From the NCBI GenBank assembly GCA_001687465.1, contig LVLI01000491.1, positions 1 through 29,454 on the forward strand: a DNA stretch of 29,454 nucleotides, read 5' to 3'. The DNA is from Halocafeteria seosinensis. Its lineage: Eukaryota > Sar > Bigyra > Bicosoecida. Position numbers and translations under genes: made by a program. The notes beneath the pieces are model-generated. The model made no database searches. It saw nothing but the letters and a program-made list of their open reading frames with translations, and had not been told where the DNA came from. Shown piece after piece: positions 8,601 to 17,394 of this stretch; the stretch's first letter is position 1; every line of letters starts with the position of its first letter.

Positions 8601-10991
8601 TCGCTTCGTAGCCAACACATGAGGGGACCAAGAGGGCGTGACCGAAGGTGTCAACGTTTGCATGCTAGTGGGAGTAGAAACTGTACTTGGTTCCGGCGAC
8701 AATTGCAGCAGCTGAAAGCGCAAAATGGGCAAAGCATCAGTGCCATTGAGAGCCCAGGTTTCATTATCCCATTGCTGGACGCCCTCATAGTGATACAGTT
8801 GACCTTGTATGTCATCCAAAGTGTTTGAAATGCCTGTCGTATTCAATACACCATCTGCTGAGTTGTTAAGTCCTACTAAAGTAGCCCCATTTGTGCCATT
8901 ATACACCGAATATTGCACTTGGATAACACCACTTGCGTCATTAACTATATGTCCAACGATTCCACCACCATTTGGATGCTGAACAATACCGGAAGCATAT
9001 GTATTTGTTATGTATACATTGCCGGTTCCACTCCATCCCCCTGTTCGGGGCCCTGTAATCCCCCCTGCTCTATCACCCTGTATATCTCCTCGCGTATAAC
9101 AATCTCTAATATGTACTTCACCATGATTAGCCGCTGTATCTTGTGCAGTAAGACCACCACTCCCGCTTCCATAAATAGTTCCCGTGGAGTATGATTGTGT
9201 GACATAAACATGACCATTCTTTTCACCAGCCTGATCCCCACAGATACCACCTGCCATTATTCCTCCAATCCTCCCAGTGGAATAACATTGGGTGATATCC
9301 GCAGTCCCCCCGTTGTATCCTGCACGTTTTCCTGTGATACCACCTGTCCATATACCTTGTACTGTTCCTGTAGAGTGGGAATTCGATATCTTAACGTGGC
9401 CTCCGTTGCCACCGGCATCACGACCACATATGCCGCCAGCAAGAGTACCAGTGATCTCTCCTGTTGAGCTACATGAATCCACGATAAAATATTTTTGGTA
9501 TTTTCGAACAATAAATCCACCTGCAGGTGCAGTTTCCCCATTCTTGACATGAACATTCCGAATAAACGGAGCTCCATCCAAGTATTCAATGTCACCACCA
9601 TCATTCTCCACCCGGAATAATCCAAGGAAGTCCTGAGTGTCCCCAAAGTCAATGATGTTTCCTTCGCGACCACCACCATCAAATGTTTCATTTGCCTTTA
9701 GCATAACGTGGGTGTCACCATTGTAATTGATGTCGCTGGCTTTCCAGGTGAGCACAGTGCATTTCATGCGGAAGAGTTGGTCATCCGGGAAATACTGAAA
9801 ACAAGTTTCATTGCCGTTTGAGATACTGTCTCGCAAATCGCTGGATTCCTGTGCGAGCGACTTCCCAGAGAATATCAAAATAACTGTCAAAATGATGCGA
9901 TATAGACGCGCTGATTCAATATTCAATACGCGAGAACGGGTTTTACGTGGTTGCGTGTTCGCAAGAATCCGTGAGTGGCAGAGTGTGTTTGAAGTATCAA
10001 TCGCTTCTTGTCCTTTCGAATATGAGGAGAAACGTGGCGACGTCGTGCTATCCACCCACAGGATGAAATTCCGCCTCTGGTAGTCATCCACTAACATCAT
10101 CACGGAAATGAAGAGGTAGGCTCCACCAAAAATTACTTTACACAATGGAGGCATTTGGCATCGGATACTGACTCTCTCTGCCAAGCCAGTGCCATAATTA
10201 ACGGTCGCAGGTAGGGATTTTCCAAACTTCTTGTTGCTACCAGCGAGAACGCGTGCGTCAGGAAGCAAACAACTTGTTTCATTAAAGAGAAACAAGTCCT
10301 CTTCTTGGTGGGAAAATACGCATAATGTTGGCCCAACACTGCAGGCAGCAACGTCGTAGGCTTTCAAGATGGTTCCAAAGGACGGGGAAGCTTGTACGCC
10401 TTTTTCGGGAGCGACAAAACCTCTAGCAATCCGTTGGAAGGAAACGAAAGAAGACGGAACCCGCATCCTGCGAACCCAGTCCACTGATTTTGCCACGCTG
10501 AGCACCGGGCGAGAAGAGCGAGGGCTTCGTGAACTTTCGGATAGAGCATTTTCAGCGCATGGTCGTTTTCTAAGGTATAACGGTGCAGAGCGGACGTCAG
10601 CATTTGCCACGGAATTAATGGAGATATCCGGAGCACCTCTTTTATCCACATAACTACCGATGAGGAACAGAGACATCCACAGATATGTTATCTGCAGCCG
10701 CCGGTCCGATATCGCTATCCGTTGCTGCTGTTCGTTGTAGTTGGATGACCTGGACAAGCCGGGAGCAAACGGCAGAACAGGATTTCCCTCCTTAATTTTT
10801 GCTGCCAATGGTTCACCTATAGCAGAGCATTCTACCGTTTTCAACGTACTTCCAGTAGTAGCCGGGAAGGATCGATCAGCCGCAACAGTCTCTGTCTGGG
10901 TGGTGGATGGCGGAAGCGCCACACCAATGATGGTAGCAACCAGCAAAGAATATAAAGGGTATAACCGAAGTGACTTTTTCCTCTCGGTCAT
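8520..10991 (-). CDS. GLUG-repeat surface protein, copy 2
   Basis: Intronless 823-residue paralogue of the 1181-3880 gene, starting at ATG 10991. The start MTERKKSLRLYPLYSLLV parallels MFKEKKSLHLCYLLVLLG of copy 1, which supports both starts. Internal hydrophobic segments lie near residues 285-303 (AYLFISVMMLVDDY) and 362-380 (LYRIILTVILIFSGKSLAQ); the latter looks like a signal peptide. GLUG-like units with YSTG cores fill about 475-700. A shorter Ser/Thr/Pro tail follows. The last ~24 codons are not homologous to the other copies: beyond TKRTLPAQRPGRI the ORF runs into the LGEFRNK fragment and stops at TAA by chance. I infer that the native C-terminus was replaced by an insertion. A cell-surface location is inferred. 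Confidence 0.82.
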   Translation of the reverse strand: MTERKKSLRLYPLYSLLVATIIGVALPPSTTQTETVAADRSFPATTGSTLKTVECSAIGEPLAAKIKEGNPVLPFAPGLSRSSNYNEQQQRIAISDRRLQITYLWMSLFLIGSYVDKRGAPDISINSVANADVRSAPLYLRKRPCAENALSESSRSPRSSRPVLSVAKSVDWVRRMRVPSSFVSFQRIARGFVAPEKGVQASPSFGTILKAYDVAACSVGPTLCVFSHQEEDLFLFNETSCLLPDARVLAGSNKKFGKSLPATVNYGTGLAERVSIRCQMPPLCKVIFGGAYLFISVMMLVDDYQRRNFILWVDSTTSPRFSSYSKGQEAIDTSNTLCHSRILANTQPRKTRSRVLNIESARLYRIILTVILIFSGKSLAQESSDLRDSISNGNETCFQYFPDDQLFRMKCTVLTWKASDINYNGDTHVMLKANETFDGGGREGNIIDFGDTQDFLGLFRVENDGGDIEYLDGAPFIRNVHVKNGETAPAGGFIVRKYQKYFIVDSCSSTGEITGTLAGGICGRDAGGNGGHVKISNSHSTGTVQGIWTGGITGKRAGYNGGTADITQCYSTGRIGGIMAGGICGDQAGEKNGHVYVTQSYSTGTIYGSGSGGLTAQDTAANHGEVHIRDCYTRGDIQGDRAGGITGPRTGGWSGTGNVYITNTYASGIVQHPNGGGIVGHIVNDASGVIQVQYSVYNGTNGATLVGLNNSADGVLNTTGISNTLDDIQGQLYHYEGVQQWDNETWALNGTDALPILRFQLLQLSPEPSTVSTPTSMQTLTPSVTPSWSPHVLATKRTLPAQRPGRIPKQGSGDCMDPRGCKV

Positions 10992-11195
10992 TTTAATTCC
11001 TCTCTTTCTGACAGATTGTCTTCAAAAAGTAATGTCAGACAGAAAAATAATCCTGACCAGCGATGAGCGATCCAACAAGAAACGGGCTCCAGGTCGCCTT
11101 CTCGGTTGCCGTGAAGGGGGTTCATCAACCCATTCTTTGTCCACTCCACTTGAACGCATTGAATACGGCGAATGGCGCGTGGCAATCAATTATAC
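10992..11195 (-). promoter_or_regulatory. Upstream region shared with GLUG gene 1
   Basis: Matches 3881-4110 in the same order (ctgacagattgtcttcaaaa, atcctgaccagcgat, tttgtccactccacttga). Beyond about 11200 the two upstream regions diverge, which marks the limit of the duplicated unit on this side. Regulatory function is inferred only from conservation between the paralogues. Confidence 0.5.
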
Positions 11196-11554
11196 AGTAC
11201 CGGTATCCCCGTCGCGCTAGCAGAAAACGAATTTATATGGTTGCACGTATATGTGGGCAGTGTTTCTTGAAAGAAGAAACCGACGTAAACTTGTTGCAAG
11301 TTGTTTGTGTGAGTTCTAATGGTGACATCCCATTGCAAAATGGGACAAATCTCCCCACTTTTCGTCGGAGACGTCTCCCCAATCGAGATCCCGGGTTTCA
11401 CAGATTTCTTGGGTGTGTAAGGGGAAATTTCGGTTCTCGGACCAGAATGTACTATTTTATGGTTTTATGGCCCATGTAAACACCTCGTATAAACTCTAGA
11501 TAACAGAAATAGGGTAAAATTGAACATTTTCGGGGGATAGAGTCATTAAACATC
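11196..11554. other. Unassigned intergenic sequence
   Basis: Nothing recognised. Short open stretches occur on both strands but lack support. Confidence 0.4.
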
Positions 11555-12035
11555 TTACTCGTGGCCTTTCTGGAATTTCTGGTTCCGCACTTTCCACACT
11601 CGCAGAATGTCGACCGGGAGACAGAAGGGCAACCTCTTATGAAAATCGTACACCATGTCATGTATCATCTCATAATTTGTTACGGATTTTACAAGACCAT
11701 CAGTAAGCTCATTTTATCGTAGAGAAGCCTGCGGATCTTCCGTTCGGTTCTTGACCTGCGAAAGCTCGCTCCACTGTGGCGTTGCTCACTCCTATAGTGT
11801 ATAGTGAGATACTGTATCTCAACATCATTTGTTCTAAGCTCTTTGCTTCCTTGTTATGCTCCTTTTTGTCTGTTTGTAGCTGTTTGGTGCATTGATCATT
11901 CGCTTGTTCTTTGGTGGTAAATTGCGCTGGAGGCATCAGTTCCTCGTCGAAAAGTGGTAAAGTGTAAGATACGATAGTAACACGTTTTAATTGACATAAA
12001 TTACTTATAAAGTTGAGTATGCGTACTCGATGCAT
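11555..12035 (-). pseudogene. Possible broken gene in two frames
   Basis: Two adjacent minus-strand stretches look coding but lie in different frames. The first, 12035-11709, starts at ATG and has a charged middle (KEQANDQCTKQLQTDKKEH) and ends near SNATVERAF. The second, 11713-11555, has no early ATG in frame but reads ELTDGLVK, then MIHDMVYDFHKRLPFCLP, VWKVRNQKF and stops TAA. The junction near 11710 shows no obvious splice pair, so a frameshift is likelier than an intron. SNATVERAF resembles a block seen in hAT transposases, but nothing else supports that. Family unknown. Confidence 0.3.
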
Positions 12036-12122
12036 ATGTTACCAACAACATCAATGTCTTAATTCCGTATAAAGCACTCGATACTGTGCGTGTCTTGTTA
12101 GTAAAGCAATGGCTATGACAAT

Positions 12123-12230
12123 GGGGCATTATTGAAAGGAAACAATTGAAAAGGGGTATTTTTGAAGTGGATTCATTGGCATATTCCAAAATGGGGTATT
12201 TTTGAAAGTGAGGGGGTATTTTTGAATTTT
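12123..12230 (+). repeat. Imperfect minisatellite
   Basis: Four imperfect units beginning ggggtatttttgaa (the first is ggggcattattgaa) start at 12123, 12153, 12193 and 12212. Spacing is 20 to 40 bases, so the array is irregular. It is followed by a T-rich run near 12235-12248 and lies next to the truncated third GLUG copy. Confidence 0.75.
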
Positions 12231-12335
12231 GTTTTTGTTTTTTTTTTGAGTACCGGTCAACTGCCCTCAAGTAGAAGTAGCGGAGAACCTTCACTGACGA
12301 CATTCCGTTGGTAGTATCACGCTCTTGAATGGCTT

Positions 12336-13290
12336 TTATTTTATCGTTCTAGGAGCTCGTTGTGCCGGTAGTGTTCGCTTCCTTGCTAGCGAGCGAGGTG
12401 ATTCTGACGGTGTACCGCTTGGCTTCAAACTATGTGTGGCCGTGGACGTTCCAGCGGGAGACGGAGAACATGTTTGAGACGCTGCTAGGGTCTTCGATGT
12501 AGTTGGAGTCCTCGTAGGTGTTCCTAAAGGGCTTGGAAGTGCACTAGAGGTTGGCGTTCCCATCAGCTGAAAGCGCAAAATGGGCAAAGTGTCAGGTCCA
12601 GGGATAGCCCAGGTTTCATTATCCCACTTCTGTACGCCCTCATAGTGATACAGTTGACCTCGTACATCATCCAAAGTGTTTGAAATGCCTATCGTGTTCA
12701 ACATAACATGCGGAAAGTCGTCGCCTCCTACCATACTCGTGTTCGAGCCATTATACACCGAATACTGCACTTGTATAACACCACTCGCGTCATTAACTAT
12801 ATTTCCAACCCTAACCCTAACCCTAACCCTAACCGATCCACTAACATTTTCATGGAAATAGAGAGGTAGGCTGCACCAAACACGACTAGAAAGACTAGAC
12901 ATAATGAAGGCACTTGGAATTCGACACTGAGTCTCTCTGCCGAGCGAGCGCCATACTCACTGCTCACAAGCACAGACTTTGCAAGCTGCTTATAGCTTCT
13001 AACGAGGAAGTCTGCGTCAGGAAACTGAAACAATTCCTTTTGTACGTGGCAGGATAGGCATGATGTTGACCCGGAACTGCAGGCAACATCCGGCGTCACC
13101 TTCCGTCGTGATTTCAATGCTAGAGCTTTCCATAGCTGCTGTCCGCAGATAGATGACCAGGAAAGGTTGATCCGCGACGGCCGAAGAGAATTTGATATCT
13201 CGGCTCTTGCTGCAACGGTTCCATCGATGGCAGGGCATTCTAACGTATCTGCACTTCCAACCGTGGCCGGAATGAATGGACCAGCAGCAG
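12336..13290 (-). pseudogene. Truncated GLUG-repeat gene, copy 3
   Basis: Third family member, broken in several ways. The 3' part (12336 to about 12804) keeps the end of the repeat domain (NDASGVIQVQYSVYNG), the linker (TLDDVRGQLYHYEGVQKWDN), a Ser/Thr/Pro tail and the conserved KRTLPAQRAP end, stopping with TAA. The 5' part (from about 12836) carries the hydrophobic AAYLSISMKMLVD segment and, further upstream, frame-broken sequence matching the N-terminal third of copy 2. Between them, sequence equivalent to about 1,128 bases of copy 2 (8958-10085) is missing and a telomere-repeat array sits at the join, shifting the frame. The signal-peptide end is also lost: homology stops near 13290, where the dispersed element begins. 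Confidence 0.8.
12807..12834 (+). repeat. Interstitial telomere-repeat array
   Basis: A perfect run of CCCTAA repeats, 28 bases (about 4.7 units), lies inside the third GLUG copy. The flanks match copy 2 on each side: tat.tccaac on the left (8947-8957) and atccactaaca on the right (10086-10096). The array therefore sits exactly at a deletion junction. This matches the scar expected when telomere-type sequence is added to a broken end before joining. Confidence 0.93.
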
Positions 13291-13715
13291 GAGGCAGGCG
13301 AAGCGCTATTCTTATCTCTCCGAGACGGGAAGTGCAGAGCCACGATGTACGACTCAGCGATGACGAATTGTCGATGAGGCCAGGAACACAACGTACTTAG
13401 GGACTTTGAGAGGACGGAACCCAGCAGCAAGTTGCTCTGTTGTTCCTATTTCCCCACTGGAGGGTTGAATGCCTAAGATTGCTTGTTGCAAGAGTGAACG
13501 CCGCTTCCCAAGTCCTCTACTCCGTCGTCGACAGCCGGCAAAGTGGAAACCTAGCATGATGGGGCACAGCAAGATAGGCTTCCTCGAGTCCACTCAATTC
13601 AAGCACTAAAGTTTTTGCTTCACGGGTTATGCTTACTGCGCTCTGGCCCTGGTCATTTCCATTCATTCTATCTAGTTAGAGGAAAGGGGTCAATGCATGC
13701 GACGGGGGATACTCA
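13290..13715 (-). repeat. Dispersed element, inverted copy C
   Basis: Read on the minus strand, this matches copy A: cccgtcgcatgcattga, then taactagatagaatgaatgg, the MNGNDQGQSA start, caagcactaa in complement, the catgctaggtttccactt block and ttgctgctgggttccgt. Compared with copy A it lacks about 240 bases (5250-5490). Its far end abuts the 5' truncation of the third GLUG copy, which suggests that element insertion or recombination removed the start of that gene. Confidence 0.7.
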
Positions 13716-13884
13716 GTAGGAATACGAAGAGCGGTTTAAATTGATCGTGTATGTACTTGTGATGTGGGAGGGGTAGGTATCATGTTTCCCTCCTGGGCCG
13801 TGTGTGTAATTCGCCACACAACTTAGTGCAGACTCAGGAAGCTATGACACCACGAGTACAATCTGGGTCGCTCGAGGACGCATC

Positions 13885-13990
13885 TAGTGCGAAGTTCGAG
13901 CTGGGAGAGTTCCGGAACAAGGTTCCGGTGATTGCATGGACGCTAGAAAATATAAAGTTTAAACGAAAATTTCATCCCGGCAACTACGGT
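13885..13990 (+). repeat. LGEFRNK fragment, copy 2
   Basis: Plus-strand partner of 8440-8600, sharing LGEFRNKVPVIAWT, KFKR and a later gaggaatatgccttt block at 13999-14013. Here the frame breaks shortly after, at a TGA following YGIQ. The two copies are in opposite orientation, about 5.4 kb apart. Confidence 0.65.
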
Positions 13991-14129
13991 ATTCAATGAG
14001 GAATATGCCTTTTAAACGTATCGTCAATTAGTCATCTATCCTGCCAGGTTGTGTGCAACAATATCGTGACACTTGAAATATACACGCTAGATGAATTATT
14101 AAACACCTTCTCTCTTCTCTGCTGTGCAT

Positions 14130-15907
14130 TTACGCTTCACTTTCTACATCAATTTTGGCACCTCGCAAGATTTGACCCCAACCGATCAGTCTCCAATGCT
14201 TATCCACTTTTCTGCTCAATGCTATCTTCTCACCTTCTTGAGTACAAACCGGTTTCACGAGCGTCAACTTCGCCACTTCATGTTTTACAGATTTTACTGT
14301 AGCGCCTGTACTAGTGGACCCAATGTTCACCATTAAACTTTCACCTTTCGAAAGTTTTGCAACTTTGGCCTGTTTTCCTCCGTCAGATCGTTGCCCCAAG
14401 AGCCGCCGGAGGAGGAAAAAACTTATATCCAATTCCCGGTACACATCAGGAAGCTGGCCTCGGAGACCTAAAACCTGCAGCAGAAGAGGACAATGGATAA
14501 GCAGTCAGCAGACTCATTGCGATACGAAACAACGGTCACAAGCTTGCAAAAATATGCTACATCTCAGTTGGTTAAGTTCTCCACAACCATGGAGTTCTCT
14601 TTAAACTCCATCTTAAGACAGGGATAATTGTAATAGCATCATAGATGTAAACACGCACTCATATGGAGTTCGGAGCGCAAAAAGAATAGACAAACAAAAC
14701 GGACAGGTTATCGTACGGAAGACAGCACTTACTTGGCCCGTCATTCGGTCAGCCCGTGTCAATGTCGGATCAATCTTCGTACCGACTCCAATTAAGCCAC
14801 CTGGAACGGCGAACTGAAGCGAATTCTTCTCCGCAAATAGGGAAATAATCTTGGAAAATATGGGAATACAACGCCCATCTTTCTTTACAATTCCTGGCCG
14901 AACCTCGATCTCATCGCCCACGCGAAGGACTCCTTGTAAGATTGATCCACCAGCAACACCACCTTTCAGTTGCTCAACATCTTCGCCCGGCTTGTTCACG
15001 TCGAAAGAACGAATCACGATCAGTCGAGGAATCGATGTGAAATCTCTCATGGGGATTGGAACCCGTTTGGAGATAAACCGGCACACCTCGTCAATGTTGT
15101 ACCCCAATTGGGCGGATATTGGGATTATAGGGGCTTTCCCAGCTACGGTGCCGTCGACAAACTCCTTTATGGCATTATATTGGTCCTGTACCTCGTCGTA
15201 CTGTATTAAATCTATCTTATTCTGTAGTATGAGAATGTTTGTAAGCTTCATTATCTCTACTGCGGCCAGATGTTCCGAGGTTTGTGGTTGGGGACAAGGC
15301 TCGTTGGCCGCAATCAGCAATAAAGCTGCATCCATCACTGCGGCTCCGTTTAACATCGTAGCCATTAAAATGTCATGGCCAGGGCAATCAACAAACGAAA
15401 CATGCCGTATTAACTTCATCATGCGCCCACTGCCATCGTCTAATGGAAACTCATCCGCGTGTGCGCTTCCTCGCGATGTAAACACGTACGGTCTGAGAGC
15501 ATTGTCACATCCAGGTTCGCTCCAGCGGGCTAGCGCAATTGAATCGACGAAAAAAACTTACGGCTTATCGCTTTTGTATATCTTGGCATTGGCGTAACCG
15601 AGCTTTATTGTAATATTCCTGATCAATTCACTTTTGAATCGGACAGTCTGCAAGTCACATATGAGTTCGACCGTCTCATTCGACCTTCCCGTATCGACTA
15701 TGATGAGCTTACCTTGACTCCCGAAATAGACTTTACGACCGTGGATTTTCCATGCGCCACATGTCCGATGGTGCCAATGTTTATTGTGGCTTGCCGACTA
15801 ATGACCTCGGGGGACAACGCCGAGAGTTGGCTCACATCCAATTTGGATAAATCCTGTTCCGCCAGCACCGCCGCTTCCCGATCCTGTATAAATACAAGGA
15901 ATCCCAT
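14130..15907 (-). CDS. EIF2S3: Translation initiation factor eIF2 subunit gamma
   Basis: GTP-binding subunit of eIF2, which delivers initiator Met-tRNA to the 40S ribosome. Four exons fit in frame: 15907-15713, 15647-15562, 15519-14733 and 14474-14130, giving 470 residues, usual for the family (about 465-475). Visible motifs are GHVAHGKST (P-loop), [58 protein letters not shown] and [11 protein letters not shown]. The 15519 acceptor (ggag) is chosen because the tag eleven bases upstream would break the frame. The ATG at 15907 is the first in frame, but a ttatacag sequence just inside could be an acceptor, so the first few residues may be wrong. Introns are 65, 42 and 258 nt. Confidence 0.95.
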
Positions 15908-16489
15908 AGCAAACGACAATTCTGAGCAATATGGGCGCACGAATGGTAATTAAGCCAATTAAATAAAGCAACAGCTTCCTCCATTGGCTTCACAAACGAC
16001 TATATGCGGTCATTGCCCCTGAGTATGGCCTCCGTTGCGGAGCAAAAGCCTCCTAGACGTCGCATATGCACGTATGGTAATGCTCAATAGTACAAGTTCT
16101 TCCTGTATACTAGAACCTGTCCCAAACTTCACGGCTGACTCCAAGCGTCCCGGCGTCCGACCACAGGGCACAGCAAAGGGGGAGATGCCTCCACCACTTC
16201 CTTTTGTTACTTCCCCAGGGGACGAGCTTCACAACACGACGTGCTCCGATTCACACCACCTGATCCTGGAAACTCTGGTCTCTTGTGCCCACGGAAACAA
16301 GGACATAGCAACATACCTGTGTGTTTTGATCCTCGTAAACTTCCATATGTGCTCCCTCTGAAGCCATTGCCCTTCAAATGTCTGAATAAATTCCAAAAAA
16401 AGGTGGGTCACTGAGGGTCCTCTTTGGTTCCCCTTGGGAGAAACTACAAAAAGCACCCCGTAGGAGAGACTTGAGAGAGTTCCTCGCCT
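15908..16489. other. Upstream region of eIF2 gamma, with a shared repeat
   Basis: No confident gene. It should contain the eIF2 gamma promoter, and possibly a short leader exon. On the minus strand 16250-16440 reads GNQRG...THLF, resembling part of the first beta-tubulin intron read in the same sense (see the repeat entry at 16388). Confidence 0.4.
16388..16435 (+). repeat. Short repeat shared with tubulin intron 1
   Basis: aaattccaaaaaa, then aggtgg, then a variable spacer, then tttggtt.cccct recurs at 25493-25540 in the same orientation and spacing. Weaker similarity may continue to the left for another ~100 bases. The copy here lies upstream of eIF2 gamma; the other is inside an intron. 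Confidence 0.6.
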
Positions 16490-16702
16490 CTAGGTGTCTA
16501 GCAACCACAGCACAACCTGCGAGTTAACCAGAACAAGTCTGTTATCTACCAGCGATGTACTCGAATCGAACCTGTTATCATCTCCTTTCTCTTGCTCTCG
16601 CTGGTTGGGCTGCAGTTTACCCCAATCAGAAAGCCAAGCAAAGATTGTCTTGTTGAAGATGTGTTGAGGAGAATTCAAATCCTGCGACTGTTCGAGATCC
16701 AT
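16490..16702 (-). CDS. Hypothetical small protein
   Basis: An ATG at 16702 opens 70 codons ending TAG. The sequence is protein-like: MDLEQSQDLNSPQHIFNKTI, an AWLSDWG segment, a charged middle (NQREQEKGDD) and a hydrophobic end (VNSQVVLWLLDT). It precedes eIF2 gamma on the same strand by about 580 bases. No family recognised. It could be a single exon of a larger gene: a cag/gtt pair near residue 61 is a weak donor. The absence of a homologue to compare keeps confidence low. Confidence 0.35.
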   Translation of the reverse strand: MDLEQSQDLNSPQHIFNKTIFAWLSDWGKLQPNQREQEKGDDNRFDSSTSLVDNRLVLVNSQVVLWLLDT

Positions 16703-17010
16703 CGCGCGGTGTGGCCGCCTAACTCGTGAAGGTGTAGGAAGCAAAGGCCAAGGTCGCAAAGCTGCATAGGAGACATGATTGGTTCGACACTAGTTCATGG
16801 GTTTGAAGAAGAGCAAATGTTAATTAATGAGAGAGGGCGCTGTCGCAGGAAGCGACCCGGGTTTGAAACTCCGAGGTTGGTAGTCAATTGCAAGCGGTAA
16901 TCGGCGAAAGGTGCTCAAATGTGCGTGTTCCATTTAATCATCTTACCTACAACAATAGCTGACCCCATTCTGGAGGGAACCGCGGTGCCTGGGCAGTGCT
17001 CGCGACAAAC
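16703..17010. other. Unassigned intergenic sequence
   Basis: No ORF, repeat or RNA gene that I can support. Confidence 0.4.
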
Positions 17011-17394
17011 TCACAGACTGAGTGTACTATTGACTATATCAAACATGATATGTTTGACATATTTCCGGTAGACATCCAATTTACCCCTTGACAAAGAGGC
17101 AATCAGCTTCATACCAACTTCCTGTCCTACAGAATCGTTCTCGGTATCCCACTCCGGCTGCCACACGATTGTGCAGCTGGTGGCCAAGCGGGCTATTTGC
17201 AACTGTCACCGCAAAAAGCTCTGATCCACAAAGTCGCTGATGCTATTTCAGAAATACATAACAACCTACCGTCACGCGAGAGATTCGGGGTACCATTGAG
17301 CTTACAAATCCCGCAACATATAGCACTGAGCGAGCCAACAACTACAACACTCCCGTCACAATTCGACGTACACAATTTACTAGATGCAGTTTAA
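17011..17394. other. Coding-like stretch, strand unresolved
   Basis: Both strands look protein-like in adjoining, partly overlapping pieces. On the plus strand an exon could start after the ctgtcctacag acceptor at 17132. It would read through ALIHKVADAISEIHNNLP and PLSLQIPQHIALSE, then stop TAA at 17394. On the minus strand 17202-17011 follows a gtgacag acceptor-like site and reads WQPEWDTENDSVGQEVGMKL, then VYRKYVKHIMFDIV, stopping TGA. Only one need be real. Neither is recognised and no initiating exon was found for either. Confidence 0.35.

Noticed and set aside
11709-12035. hAT transposase gene
   Set aside because: Only a nine-residue SNATVERAF resemblance; no zinc finger, catalytic residues or long ORF.
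12780-12860. A true chromosome end at the CCCTAA array
   Set aside because: The array is only 28 bp and is flanked on both sides by parts of one gene family in matching order, so it is internal.
12797-12902. VRVRVRV and LGLGLGL repeat proteins
   Set aside because: These are translations of the telomere array in two frames and not protein repeats.
14851-15597. Plus-strand 248-codon ORF over eIF2 gamma
   Set aside because: Antisense of a clearly conserved GTPase exon; it shows no family features of its own.
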